Source: Beijerinckiaceae bacterium (GTDB lineage: Bacteria > Pseudomonadota > Alphaproteobacteria > Rhizobiales > Beijerinckiaceae). From it: a stretch of DNA of 10,793 nucleotides. Each line of letters begins with the position of its first letter. The first letter of the stretch is position 1. This document shows, piece after piece, positions 1 through 8,149 of the stretch. Both the position numbers and the translations under genes were made by a program. The stretch lies in assembly GCA_947380915.1 (NCBI GenBank), contig CANCSY010000089.1:1-10793 (forward strand). The letters run 5' to 3'. The notes under the pieces are model-generated. The model ran no database searches and had not been told where the DNA came from. It was given only the letters and a program-made list of their open reading frames with translations.

Positions 1-1108
1 GCAGGCGCATGTCGGCGGTGGCGGAGCGTTCCGCGAGGGCCTGCTGGTCGGTGATGTCCACTGCGATGCCGACGAGATGGGCTGTGTCGTTGGCTGCATC
101 ATTGGTTATTTCCGCACGTACTCGCACCCAGATCCAGTCTCCCGGACCATTGCGGAGTCGGAATGTATGGTCGAGGCTGGTGGCGCCTGAGGCGGCGAGC
201 TCCTGCGCAATGGTCGCCAGATCGCCGTCTTCGGGATGAAGGAGTTTGTTCACGTCGCCGCAAGACAGGAAATCGTGGCTCGGCGCCAGCCCCAGCAGTT
301 CATACATGGAGGCTGACCAGTAGATGCGCCCGCGCGAAAGATCCCAATCCCACAAACCGCAGCGGCCCCTGCTGAGGGCGGTGTTCATGCGCTCGCGCAG
401 GGCCTCGAAAGCGGTTTGCGATTTTCGCGTCGCGCCTGATTGTCGCGCGAAGGCCACCGCCGCCAGACCCAGTACGGTGGCTGTGATGAAAAGAAGAATG
501 TTGGCGCGAAGCACGGTGGCGCGCCAATCGGTCAACACGCCATGTATTGGATGGACAACGGCGACCTGTCCCTGGGATTGGGGTAGATTGCGGACCGCCG
601 CCAGCGCGTCTGCGCCGTTTTCCAGAACGATGGAAAGGACGCCAGCTTTCTCTGCGAAGGTGATGAGGGCCTGGTCCGCGCCCAGTTGGGTGGCGAGGGC
701 GCCTTTCGCGTCATGCGTCTTTGGCAGGGTCGCGATGATCTGGCCATCTGTGTTGCTTATGAGAATAAAGCGTTCATTGCGCAGCACGCGCTCGGGAAGG
801 GCGGGTTCAAGCGCGCCAGGGTTGAAAGGCGCCGCGCTGGCTGCGCTGATTTCGGCGGCCACCGTGCTGGCGATGAGTTCCAGTTCGCCACGTGCCGCCT
901 GGATGGCATGATCGCGCGCCTGCATGGTCTGCAGGGCCGCGGTGATCATCACCAGCAGCAGAAACAGAGCGACAGCGATGGGAATCGCGCGGCTTCCCCA
1001 GCCGGTGAGGCGGGGCTTTTGCGCGGTCATCGATGCGTTCAATATTCGTGCAAGTTGTCGCAACGCTTCCGCATGCGCGGATGCGCTGGCTGCGTTCGCA
1101 CGCGCCAT
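1..1108 (-). CDS. PAS-domain membrane sensor, probably a histidine kinase (PleC-like), 3' part outside the window
   Basis: Only the first 369 residues are visible; the frame stays open to the left edge. I read a cytoplasmic N-terminus, a membrane segment at about residues 41-60, an extracytoplasmic sensor region at about 61-200, a second membrane segment at about 203-221 and a PAS fold at about 236-360. The PAS fold has the PAS_3 pattern: GLWDWDLSRGRIYWS at 251-265, then YELLG, HPEDGD at 291-296, WIWVRVRAE and GIAVDITDQQ near its end. No kinase domain is in view. Inference: in Hyphomicrobiales this layout usually continues into further PAS and HisKA/HATPase_c domains, as in PleC-like kinases of the cell-cycle DivJ/PleC/DivK network. 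It could instead be a diguanylate cyclase or hybrid kinase. I chose ATG 1108 because GAGGGGG lies four bases upstream; an in-frame ATG at 1126 lacks a ribosome site. The gene follows pepN by 194 bases. Confidence 0.8.
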   Translation of the reverse strand, partial: MARANAASASAHAEALRQLARILNASMTAQKPRLTGWGSRAIPIAVALFLLLVMITAALQTMQARDHAIQAARGELELIASTVAAEISAASAAPFNPGALEPALPERVLRNERFILISNTDGQIIATLPKTHDAKGALATQLGADQALITFAEKAGVLSIVLENGADALAAVRNLPQSQGQVAVVHPIHGVLTDWRATVLRANILLFITATVLGLAAVAFARQSGATRKSQTAFEALRERMNTALSRGRCGLWDWDLSRGRIYWSASMYELLGLAPSHDFLSCGDVNKLLHPEDGDLATIAQELAASGATSLDHTFRLRNGPGDWIWVRVRAEITNDAANDTAHLVGIAVDITDQQALAERSATADMRL

Positions 1109-1302
1109 GGAGCCCCCTCGAAACATAAGTCAATCCGGGGGAAAATGTGCCGCATCTGCCCCCGAATCAGTCTCAGTTGAATCCGAGCGGCGGTTTTTGT
1201 CCAGAGGTTAATGATACGTTGCGTGATTAAAGTTTTTTTGCGGGCGCATGTGAGGCGAAAGCCACGAACAAAAGGAGTCCGTTGGTTATTTCACAGCATA
1301 CT
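1109..1302. other. Intergenic region between pepN and the sensor gene
   Basis: This 194-base gap holds no convincing gene. It is more AT-rich than its flanks, with a run of seven T at 1233-1239. It contains three GANTC sites (1164-1168, 1179-1183, 1275-1279), the recognition sequence of the CcrM cell-cycle DNA methyltransferase of Alphaproteobacteria. It also holds a minus-strand TTAACC near 1206-1211 that resembles a CtrA half-site. I found no hairpin followed by a T-run for pepN termination. A small GGC-GAAA-GCC loop at about 1254-1263 is too short to call a terminator. Confidence 0.5.
1226..1254 (-). promoter_or_regulatory. Candidate promoter of the PAS sensor gene
   Basis: On the minus strand, CTCACA (positions 1254-1249, four of six matches to TTGACA) is followed after 17 bases by TTTAAT (1231-1226, five of six matches to TATAAT). 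Transcription would begin near 1219 and leave a leader of about 110 bases. The spacing is ideal but the -35 element is weak, so this is a suggestion from consensus matching only. Confidence 0.3.
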
Positions 1303-3966
1303 TCATGCCAGCGAGCGGTCCACGATGTCGCGTACATCTGGCGAGAGGCCATGAGCGGCCGCCACGCGCGCCAGGGCAACTCGCGCATGACGCTGGCGAC
1401 CAGCCTCCATGGAGCGCCAGGTTCGGAAGGCGCCGAGCAGGCGCGCCGCCACCTGCGGATTGCGGCTGTCCATCTCCAGCACCACCGAAGCGATGAGATC
1501 GTAGCCGCGTCCGTCGGCGGCGTGGAACTGGGTGAGGTTGGCGGCGAAGCTGCCGATGAGGGAACGCAAGCGGTTGGGGTTGGCGTAGGTAAAGGCGTGG
1601 TGCTGCATCAAGGAGCGCACCCGCTCAAAGGTGGAAGCTTCGGGGATCAGCCCTTGCAGGGCGAACCATTTGTCGACGACGAGATGGTCCGCCGCATGGG
1701 TGCGGTAGAAGGTGTCGAGCGCCTGTTCGCGTTGGTCGCCGGGAATCATGGAAAGGACTGCAAGCGCGCCGAACTGGTCGGTCATGTTGTGGGCGGCGTG
1801 GAACTGGCGCATGGCGATGTCGGCGCCTTTTTGCGCATCGCCTGCGGCAATCAGATCCAGCGCAGCATTGCGCAGGGCCCTTGCGCCAGCGCTGCGGGCG
1901 TCCGGCGAATAGGGCGCATCGGTGGAGAGAGCCTCGTAGGCCTTCAGCAACTGCGGTTGCAGATGGGCGCCAAGGCTGCGGCGCAATTCGCGGCGGGCCA
2001 TGTGGATGGCGTCTGGGTCGACGTCCCTGCCAATCTCGCGGGCCATGTCAGCCTCGGTCGGCAGACTGATCGCCTGCGCGGTGAAGGCGGGGTCGGCGGC
2101 GAAAGCGTCGAGGACGCTCCCCAGCGCATCAGCAAAGGCTGCATTGGTCGCGGGCATGCCGCCAGCGCGGATGGTGGCGACCGAGGCGCACAGGAGGCGC
2201 GTCGCCGAGGTCTGGATCGCCTGCCAGCGATTGAAGAGATCGCTGTCGCGCGCGGCCAGGGTCAGCAGGTCTTCGGCAGGACTATCGAGATCAAGCTTCA
2301 CGGGCGCGGAGAAGCCGCGCAGAATCGAGGGCGCCGGTCGCTCCGCGATATTGTGGAACACGATCTTGCGCGAAGCCGTGTGGAGTTCGAACACGCCGCT
2401 GGCGCATTCCTGCGGGCTGGCGCCGCCGTCTTCGTCGGGTTGGGCTGCGGTCAGCGGCAGATCGCCGCCTGCGCCAACCAGACCCAGCGCCACTGGCAGG
2501 ACGAGCGGCTGCTTGTCGGGCTGACCCGGGGTCGGCGCGGTGGATTGTGTCAGCGTCAGCGTGAAGGTTCGCGCGTTGGCGTCATAGGCGCTGGCGACCG
2601 TCAGTTGCGGCGTGCCGGCCTGCGAGTACCAGCGCATGAATTGGGTGAGATCGCGCCCCGAGGCTTCAGCAAAGCAGGCGATGAAATCTTCCACCGTCGC
2701 CGCCATTCCGTCGCAGCGTTCGAAATAGAGGTCCATGCCTCTGCGGAAGGCCTCTGCGCCTACCAGCGCCTTGAGCATGCGAATGACTTCGGCGCCCTTT
2801 TCATAGATCGTGGGCGTGTAGAAATTGTTGATCTCGAGATAGGTTTCGGGGCGCACATTATGCGCGAGGGGGCCGGAATCCTCGGGGAATTGCGCCGCGC
2901 GCAGGGCGCGGATGTCGGCGATGCGCTTGACCGGGCGCGAGCGCTGGTCGGAGGAGAATTCCTGATCGCGGAAAACCGTGAGGCCCTCCTTCAGGCACAG
3001 CTGGAACCAGTCGCGGCAGGTGATGCGGTTGCCGGTCCAGTTGTGGAAATATTCGTGGGCGATCACGCCTTCGATATGGGCGTAGTCGAGATCGGTCGCT
3101 GTGCCCGGCAGGGCCAGCACATATTTATCGTTGAAGACATTCAGCCCCTTGTTCTCCATGGCGCCCATGTTGAAGTCCGACACGGCGACGATGTTGAACA
3201 CATCCAGATCATATTCGCGGCCGAAGGCCTCTTCATCCCAGCGCATGCAGCGCTTCAGCGCATCCATCGCATAGGCGGCGCGGGACTCCTTGCCATGCTC
3301 CACATAGATCCCGAGCTTCACCTCGCGCCCTGACCGGGTGGTGAATGTGTCATGGATCGAGCCGAGATCCCCGCCCACCAGCGCGAAGAGATAGCAGGGC
3401 TTGGGATGGGGATCATGCCAGACCGCATAGTGACGCGAGGAGCCCTTGATGTCGGCGCTTTCGACCAGATTGCCATTGCCCAGCAGCACCGGCGCCTCCG
3501 CCTTCTCCGCTTCAATGCGCGTCGTGTAGACGCTCAGCACGTCTGGGCGGTCGAGGAAATAGGTGATGCGACGAAAGCCTTCGGCCTCGCATTGGGTGCA
3601 ATAGGCGGAGCCCGAGCGGTAAAGGCCCATGAGTTGCGTATTCGCCGAGGGATCGACGATCGTGTCTATGGTGAGTTCGAAGGCCTTGCGCGGCGGTTCC
3701 GTAACGGTGAGGCGCTCGGGGCCGATGGCGATGGCGCCAAGATCCAGCGCGCCGCCATCCAGCAGCACGGTGGTTGCGTTAAGGCCGTCTCCATCCAGCA
3801 CAAGCGGCGCGCCGGGGCGGCCTTTTGGATTGGGGCGAATCGAAAGGCGCGCCCTGACATGCGTAGCGCTCAGGTTCAGCCGGATGTCGAGATCCACGGT
3901 GTCGATCAGATAATCGGGCGCGCGGTATTCGCTCAGGCGGACGGGCTGTGCAGTATCGGTGCGCAT
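1303..3966 (-). CDS. pepN: Aminopeptidase N (M1 family zinc metallopeptidase)
   Basis: An 887-residue protein, close to the 870 of E. coli PepN and full length. It removes N-terminal residues from peptides in the cytoplasm, working in peptide turnover. All M1 hallmarks are present in order: the substrate-anchoring GAMEN at 268-272; the zinc site HEYFH at 304-308, with the third ligand E327 eighteen residues after the second histidine; and the transition-state tyrosine Y388 within TIYEKGAEVIRML. The N-terminal beta domain, the thermolysin-like domain and the long C-terminal domain typical of the PepN subfamily are all accounted for by length. I see no signal peptide. The start ATG at 3966 has GAGGAGA eight bases upstream, and the stop is TGA. 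It lies 136 bases after the TetR gene on the same strand; I found no good promoter in that gap, so readthrough from the upstream operon is possible. No frameshift or missing catalytic residue. Confidence 0.97.
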   Translation of the reverse strand: MRTDTAQPVRLSEYRAPDYLIDTVDLDIRLNLSATHVRARLSIRPNPKGRPGAPLVLDGDGLNATTVLLDGGALDLGAIAIGPERLTVTEPPRKAFELTIDTIVDPSANTQLMGLYRSGSAYCTQCEAEGFRRITYFLDRPDVLSVYTTRIEAEKAEAPVLLGNGNLVESADIKGSSRHYAVWHDPHPKPCYLFALVGGDLGSIHDTFTTRSGREVKLGIYVEHGKESRAAYAMDALKRCMRWDEEAFGREYDLDVFNIVAVSDFNMGAMENKGLNVFNDKYVLALPGTATDLDYAHIEGVIAHEYFHNWTGNRITCRDWFQLCLKEGLTVFRDQEFSSDQRSRPVKRIADIRALRAAQFPEDSGPLAHNVRPETYLEINNFYTPTIYEKGAEVIRMLKALVGAEAFRRGMDLYFERCDGMAATVEDFIACFAEASGRDLTQFMRWYSQAGTPQLTVASAYDANARTFTLTLTQSTAPTPGQPDKQPLVLPVALGLVGAGGDLPLTAAQPDEDGGASPQECASGVFELHTASRKIVFHNIAERPAPSILRGFSAPVKLDLDSPAEDLLTLAARDSDLFNRWQAIQTSATRLLCASVATIRAGGMPATNAAFADALGSVLDAFAADPAFTAQAISLPTEADMAREIGRDVDPDAIHMARRELRRSLGAHLQPQLLKAYEALSTDAPYSPDARSAGARALRNAALDLIAAGDAQKGADIAMRQFHAAHNMTDQFGALAVLSMIPGDQREQALDTFYRTHAADHLVVDKWFALQGLIPEASTFERVRSLMQHHAFTYANPNRLRSLIGSFAANLTQFHAADGRGYDLIASVVLEMDSRNPQVAARLLGAFRTWRSMEAGRQRHARVALARVAAAHGLSPDVRDIVDRSLA

Positions 3967-4102
3967 GGTCAGATTCTCCTCGACAGGGAGAGGTTATGAC
4001 GCTTTGAGCGGTCCTCGCCAAGGGGGCTGAGTTACCTGCCGTTGCGAGCATCGCTGTCCTCGCGGTCAAGCCTGCGGCTCAACTTCTTGAAATATATCGC
4101 TT

Positions 4103-4708
4103 TCATGAGCGTGACTGATCTTTGCAAAGCACCCGAAGGGCGGCGCTCGCCAGTTCGGCCCCATGCGCGCGCATGGGGCCGGGCAGGCGGCCATAGAGTT
4201 TGAAGACGCAGGGTTGCAGCACCGCGCCCAGCGCCATTGCGGTCGCCAGATCGTCGTCTTCCATGTCGATATCGCCTTGCGCATGGGCTCTGCGCATGAT
4301 CGCTCGCAGGGCCTCCACCGCATTCGAGTCATCGCGCACATAGCGCAGATGGGCGTGCTGGTTGAGCAGGATGAAGGTGAAGACATCCGGCGCATCGTCG
4401 AAGAGTCCGCAAAGCAGATCGACGAGCGCGCCGACCGTGTCCGCAAAGGGCAGGGAGCGCGCGTCGATTTCCTCAATGCTGCGCGCCAGCGCGCCGTAGT
4501 GGGTTGCGAACAGTTCGGCCGCGATGTCTTCCTTCGACGTGAAATAACGATAAAGCGCGGCGTCAGCCACGCCCACCGCAAGCGCCAGGTCGCGGATGGT
4601 GGTTCCCTCGACGCCTTTTTGCGCGAAAAGGCGCAGCGCTTCCTTTTCGATGCTGGCGCGTGTGCTGACGCCGTTGCGCGTTCTTGCAACCTGGGGCGCG
4701 CGGGCCAT
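4103..4708 (-). CDS. TetR/AcrR-family transcriptional repressor, partner of the lipid-remodelling fusion gene
   Basis: A 201-residue protein with the normal TetR layout. The N-terminal DNA-binding helices span about residues 16-62, with RLFAQKGVEGTTIRDLA, then VGVADAALYRYFTSKEDI containing the turn and recognition helix. The remaining all-helical part is a divergent ligand-binding and dimerisation domain (about 75-195), so the effector cannot be read from sequence. The ATG at 4708 lies one base after the stop codon of the acyltransferase fusion (TGA, one base, ATG) and no strong ribosome site is visible, which suggests coupled translation. Inference: it represses its own operon through the inverted repeat at 8150-8173 and probably senses a fatty-acid or acyl-CoA/acyl-ACP type ligand, as FabR- and FadR-type TetR proteins do. 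The family call is certain; the target and ligand are guesses. Confidence 0.9.
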   Translation of the reverse strand: MARAPQVARTRNGVSTRASIEKEALRLFAQKGVEGTTIRDLALAVGVADAALYRYFTSKEDIAAELFATHYGALARSIEEIDARSLPFADTVGALVDLLCGLFDDAPDVFTFILLNQHAHLRYVRDDSNAVEALRAIMRRAHAQGDIDMEDDDLATAMALGAVLQPCVFKLYGRLPGPMRAHGAELASAALRVLCKDQSRS

Positions 4709-4709
4709 C

Positions 4710-7700
4710 TCAGGCCCCCGTCACAAGGCCGAGCTTTGTGCGCACGAGGCGGTCAAGCTCGACATAGTCCGTCTTGCCCGATCCCAGCAGTGGCAGCGCC
4801 TCGATGGTGATGATCTCCGATGGATGCATGAGTTCGATCGCGCCGCGCTCCTTCATCCATGCCTGAACCTGCGCACGGGTTGCGTCAGCCCTTGTCGTCA
4901 CCATGACAAGCCTCTCGCCCTTGCGCGCATCCGGCACGGCGACAACTGCTGGCGGATCCTCCGGCCACAAATCCCCGCAAATCTGTTCAACGGCGGTCAG
5001 CGAGACCATCTCGCCTGCGATCTTGGCGAAGCGTTTCGCGCGGCCCCTGATGGTGATGAATTGCTCTTCGTCCATCACGACGATGTCGCCGGTGTCGTGC
5101 CAGCCACCCGGCGGTTCTTCGAGTTCGCCGGGATTGTCGGCGCGGTAATAGCCCAGCATGACATTGGGGCCGCGCACGAAGAGGCGGCCGCCCTCGGTGA
5201 TGCCGGGGACGGGGTCGAGCCTGTGCTCCATGCCTGGCATGATGCGGCCCACGGTTCCGGCCTTGTTGAACATGGGTGTATTGACCGACAGAACCGGGGA
5301 GGTCTCGGTCACGCCATAGCCTTCGAGAATGCGGTGGCCGAATTTTTCCATATACAGCCGCCGCGTTTCCTCCTTCACCCGTTCCGCGCCCGCCACGATG
5401 TAGCGCAGGGAGCGGAAGTCATAGGGATTCGCCATTTTGGCGTAGCCGGTGAGGAAGGTGTCCGTGCCGAAGAGAATGGTGGCGTTGGTTCCGTAGATCA
5501 GTTCGGGGATCTGTCGGTAGTGAAGGGGCGAGGGATAGAGATAGACCCTCATGCCCGTGAGCATGCCCGCCAGCATGCCGCCCGTGAGGCCGAAGCTGTG
5601 GAAGATGGGCAGCACATTGAAGACGATGTCATTGGGCGTGATGTCGATGCGCGCGGTGACCTGCGCCAGATTGGTCAGAAGGTTCCTGTGCGAGAGAACC
5701 ACGCCCTTGGGCGCGCCCTCCGAGCCCGAGGTAAAGAGCACCACGGCGGCATCATCAGGCTTGCGGGGGACGAGGGGGCGTCCGCGTTCCAGCAGGCCGC
5801 GCAGTTTGTCGGCCTTCGTCACGGTCTTTCGCATATCTTCCAGATAATGAATCGTCGCCTGTTTCGCGAGTTCGGCCACGGCGGCGCCAAGGTCCGCCTT
5901 TTCCACGAAGGCGCGGGAGGTCAGGATATGGGAGATGCGGGATCCCGTGCAGGCCGAGCGCATGTTGGCGGCGCCGGCCGTGAAATTCAGCATGGCGGCG
6001 ACGCGTCCGGCTTGCTGGACCGCGAAGAAGGTCACCGCCGCGCCATTGGCGTTGGGCAAGAGCACGCCGATGGCGTCGCCGGGCTTGCCGAGCATGGCGA
6101 TCTTGCGCGCGAGGACTGCGGCGCCGATCTCCACCATGCGGGCCTTCAAGACGCCGGTGATGGGATCTTCCAGCATGATGCGCGATCCGCCCAGCAAGGC
6201 GATGCTGTCATGCAGTGCCTGGGTCAGGGTGGCATGGGTGGACGAGGTCTCGAAGAGCAGGTCCGACATGATGTCATAAAGCGCGGCCCCTGCGGCTTGG
6301 CGACGTTTGCGGCCGACGAGATTCTGGTCGAGGGTCAGCTTGCGTGGCGCGAGAAAGGTCACGCGCACCTTGGGGAACAGCTTGCGCCGGATTTTCAGAT
6401 GGGAGAGCCGCGTGAAGGGCGTGCGGTCGAGGCCTTCGAGGCGCACGGGCACGATCATGGCGTCGCTCTTGTCGGCGATCATGGCGGCGCCGTCATAGAC
6501 CTTCATCAAAGACCCAGTGACGGTGAGGCGGCCTTCGGGAAAGATCACGAGATGCTGGCCCGCCTGCACTTCCCTGATGAGGGAGCGCGTGGAAAGGGGC
6601 TTGGTCGGGTCCATGGGAAAGCAGCGCGCGATGCCCAGAAAGGGCCTCACCCACCACGCCTTGGCGATCTGCCAGTCGATGGCGAAGACCGGCTTGCCAT
6701 CGAGGATCGACAGGATGACCGGCGCATCGAGGAAGGAGACGTGGTTGAGCGCGATCACGCAACGCTCGCCCGCCGCCTCGATATGTTCGAGCCCGCGCAC
6801 CTCAAGGCGGAACAGGATGCGAAACAGGGTGTTCAGCGCCTCGCCCACGAGGCTTCCCGGCAGGACGCGGAACAGCCAGAGGGCGAAAACGATGTTGAGC
6901 AGACCCAGCGTGAGCAACAGCGCGGACTCGCTCGCCCCCGCCGCCTGCAACGCAGCGACGATGATCGTGCCGACCACCATGAAGATCGCGTTCAGGATAT
7001 TCACGCCAGCGATCACGCGGGCGCGTCGGTCCTCGCCCGCCCAGGCCTGCACGGCGGAGAAGATCGGCACCACGAACATGCCGCCGGCCGCCGCCAGCCC
7101 CGCCACATCGATGGCGATGCGCAGGCCCGTTGCGCTGGTGAAGAAGGCGCCCAGGGCCGTCTCGCCGATGGCCTTGGGCAGGCCCATGGTCGCCAGGCCC
7201 AGATCGATCAGAAAGAGCGCCATCACGAGGCCCGAGAGCGGGACGGGCAGAAGCCGGATGCGCCCCTTGGCCACGATGGCGGCCATCACCGAGCCCACAC
7301 CGATGCCGATGGCGAAGAGGGCGCTGATGGCTGTCTCCACATCGATGCCGCCGCCTATGCGGGTCTTGATGAGGACGGGGACGAGCGACAGCGCGACAGC
7401 CCCGGTCATCCAGAACCAGCTGACAGCGACGCCGCCAATCCACAGGCGCCGGTCGGAGGCCAGTTGTGTTAGCAGCCGTCCGGTGGAGGCGAAGATATTG
7501 GCGGAGGGGCGCAGATGGGGCGCGGCTGCGCCTGTCGCGGGAATGAAACGGCTCGCGCTCCAGCACAAAACCGCGATCACCATGAGTTGCGCCACGACGC
7601 CCAGGGGATCGCGTGCATGGTCCGCCGCATAGCCGCCCACGATGAGGCCGCAGAGGATGGCCAGAAAGGTCGCGCCTTCGATCAGGGCGTTGCCTGCGGG

Positions 7701-8114
7701 CAGTTCGTGGGTTTCCAGATGATCGGGCAGGATGCCGTATTTGATCGGGCCGAACAGGGCCGCGATGACGCCAAGGCCGAAGAGCGCGACGTAGAGCACG
7801 GGCAGGGAGCCGAACCAGAAGCCTGCGGCGGCGATCATCTGGACGCCGATTTCGGCGAATTTCAGCCGACGCGCGATCACCGCCTTGTCGTTGGAATCCG
7901 CGATCTCGCCGCCCAGCGCCGACAGGAGCAGGGAAGGGGCGATGAAAATGCCCACAGCAAGGGTGATGAGCGAGCCCGCCGCCTCCTCGCCCAGCCGGAA
8001 CAGGATGAGCATGGCCAGCATCTGGCGCACGAAATTGTCGTTGAAGGCCGAGAGGAACTGGCACCAGAACAGAGGCGCAAAGCGGCGCGCCGACATGAGC
8101 TTGCTGAAAATCAC
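4710..8114 (-). CDS. aas: LplT-PlsC-Aas fusion: lysophospholipid transporter, acyltransferase and acyl-ACP synthetase in one chain
   Basis: A 1134-residue three-part protein of the inner membrane. Residues about 8-415 form an LplT-like MFS transporter, opening with FAPLFWCQFLSAFNDNF. Residues about 430-600 are a PlsC-type acyltransferase with the HX4D motif NHVSFLD (H458, D463) and FPEGR at 525-529. Residues about 640-1134 are an AMP-forming acyl-ACP synthetase with P-loop TSGSEGAPKG (795-804), YGVTET (933-938), the GWHDTGD motif (1004-1010), the GRAKRFAKIAGEM hinge (1024-1036) and the catalytic lysine K1114 in GSGKTD. In E. coli the work is split between LplT, which flips lysophosphatidylethanolamine inward, and Aas, which activates a fatty acid onto ACP and re-acylates the lysolipid. 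All catalytic motifs are intact. The frame runs back to a GTG at 8144, but I prefer the GTG at 8114, which has GGGAG six bases upstream; ATG 8096 is a third choice. The TetR gene follows after one base. Confidence 0.93.
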   Translation of the reverse strand: MIFSKLMSARRFAPLFWCQFLSAFNDNFVRQMLAMLILFRLGEEAAGSLITLAVGIFIAPSLLLSALGGEIADSNDKAVIARRLKFAEIGVQMIAAAGFWFGSLPVLYVALFGLGVIAALFGPIKYGILPDHLETHELPAGNALIEGATFLAILCGLIVGGYAADHARDPLGVVAQLMVIAVLCWSASRFIPATGAAAPHLRPSANIFASTGRLLTQLASDRRLWIGGVAVSWFWMTGAVALSLVPVLIKTRIGGGIDVETAISALFAIGIGVGSVMAAIVAKGRIRLLPVPLSGLVMALFLIDLGLATMGLPKAIGETALGAFFTSATGLRIAIDVAGLAAAGGMFVVPIFSAVQAWAGEDRRARVIAGVNILNAIFMVVGTIIVAALQAAGASESALLLTLGLLNIVFALWLFRVLPGSLVGEALNTLFRILFRLEVRGLEHIEAAGERCVIALNHVSFLDAPVILSILDGKPVFAIDWQIAKAWWVRPFLGIARCFPMDPTKPLSTRSLIREVQAGQHLVIFPEGRLTVTGSLMKVYDGAAMIADKSDAMIVPVRLEGLDRTPFTRLSHLKIRRKLFPKVRVTFLAPRKLTLDQNLVGRKRRQAAGAALYDIMSDLLFETSSTHATLTQALHDSIALLGGSRIMLEDPITGVLKARMVEIGAAVLARKIAMLGKPGDAIGVLLPNANGAAVTFFAVQQAGRVAAMLNFTAGAANMRSACTGSRISHILTSRAFVEKADLGAAVAELAKQATIHYLEDMRKTVTKADKLRGLLERGRPLVPRKPDDAAVVLFTSGSEGAPKGVVLSHRNLLTNLAQVTARIDITPNDIVFNVLPIFHSFGLTGGMLAGMLTGMRVYLYPSPLHYRQIPELIYGTNATILFGTDTFLTGYAKMANPYDFRSLRYIVAGAERVKEETRRLYMEKFGHRILEGYGVTETSPVLSVNTPMFNKAGTVGRIMPGMEHRLDPVPGITEGGRLFVRGPNVMLGYYRADNPGELEEPPGGWHDTGDIVVMDEEQFITIRGRAKRFAKIAGEMVSLTAVEQICGDLWPEDPPAVVAVPDARKGERLVMVTTRADATRAQVQAWMKERGAIELMHPSEIITIEALPLLGSGKTDYVELDRLVRTKLGLVTGA

Positions 8115-8120
8115 CGCCGT

Positions 8121-8125
8121 CTCCC
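8121..8125 (-). promoter_or_regulatory. Ribosome binding site that decides the start of the fusion gene
   Basis: GGGAG on the minus strand sits six bases before the GTG at 8114. The more upstream GTG at 8144 has only AAAAAGTGA before it and would have a leader of about 13 bases from the candidate promoter, while 8114 would have about 43. The ATG at 8096 lacks a good ribosome site. Confidence 0.5.
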
Positions 8126-8149
8126 GACCCTGTAACGAGCTCACTTTTT

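Noticed and set aside
324..1180. Overlapping plus-strand open frames opposite the sensor gene (324-911 and 686-1180)
   Set aside because: They conflict with each other and with the minus-strand frame that shows two membrane segments and a PAS fold. No supported start or conserved pattern.
1206..1230. Full CtrA site (TTAA, seven bases, TTAA)
   Set aside because: Two TTAA sequences are present but 15 bases apart, not seven, so at best there are isolated half-sites.
1232..1263. T-run beside a GC-rich stretch as a terminator for pepN
   Set aside because: On the pepN (minus) strand the run reads as A, not T, and the adjacent stem is only three base pairs around a GAAA loop.
1282..3333. Long open reading frame on the plus strand opposite pepN (683 codons), with AAAGGAG just upstream
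   Set aside because: The ribosome-like sequence at 1271-1277 is tempting, but the translation has no family resemblance and lies entirely antisense to a full-length, motif-complete pepN.
3967..4102. Promoter for pepN in the gap after the TetR gene
   Set aside because: TTGACC occurs at 4069-4064 on the minus strand, but no -10-like hexamer lies 16 to 18 bases downstream.
4596..7472. Very long open reading frame on the plus strand opposite the fusion gene (958 codons)
   Set aside because: Its translation is dominated by H, D, G, R, A and E with no hydrophobic core or recognisable motif, the usual shadow opposite a GC-rich gene. The minus-strand frame has complete, ordered catalytic motifs.
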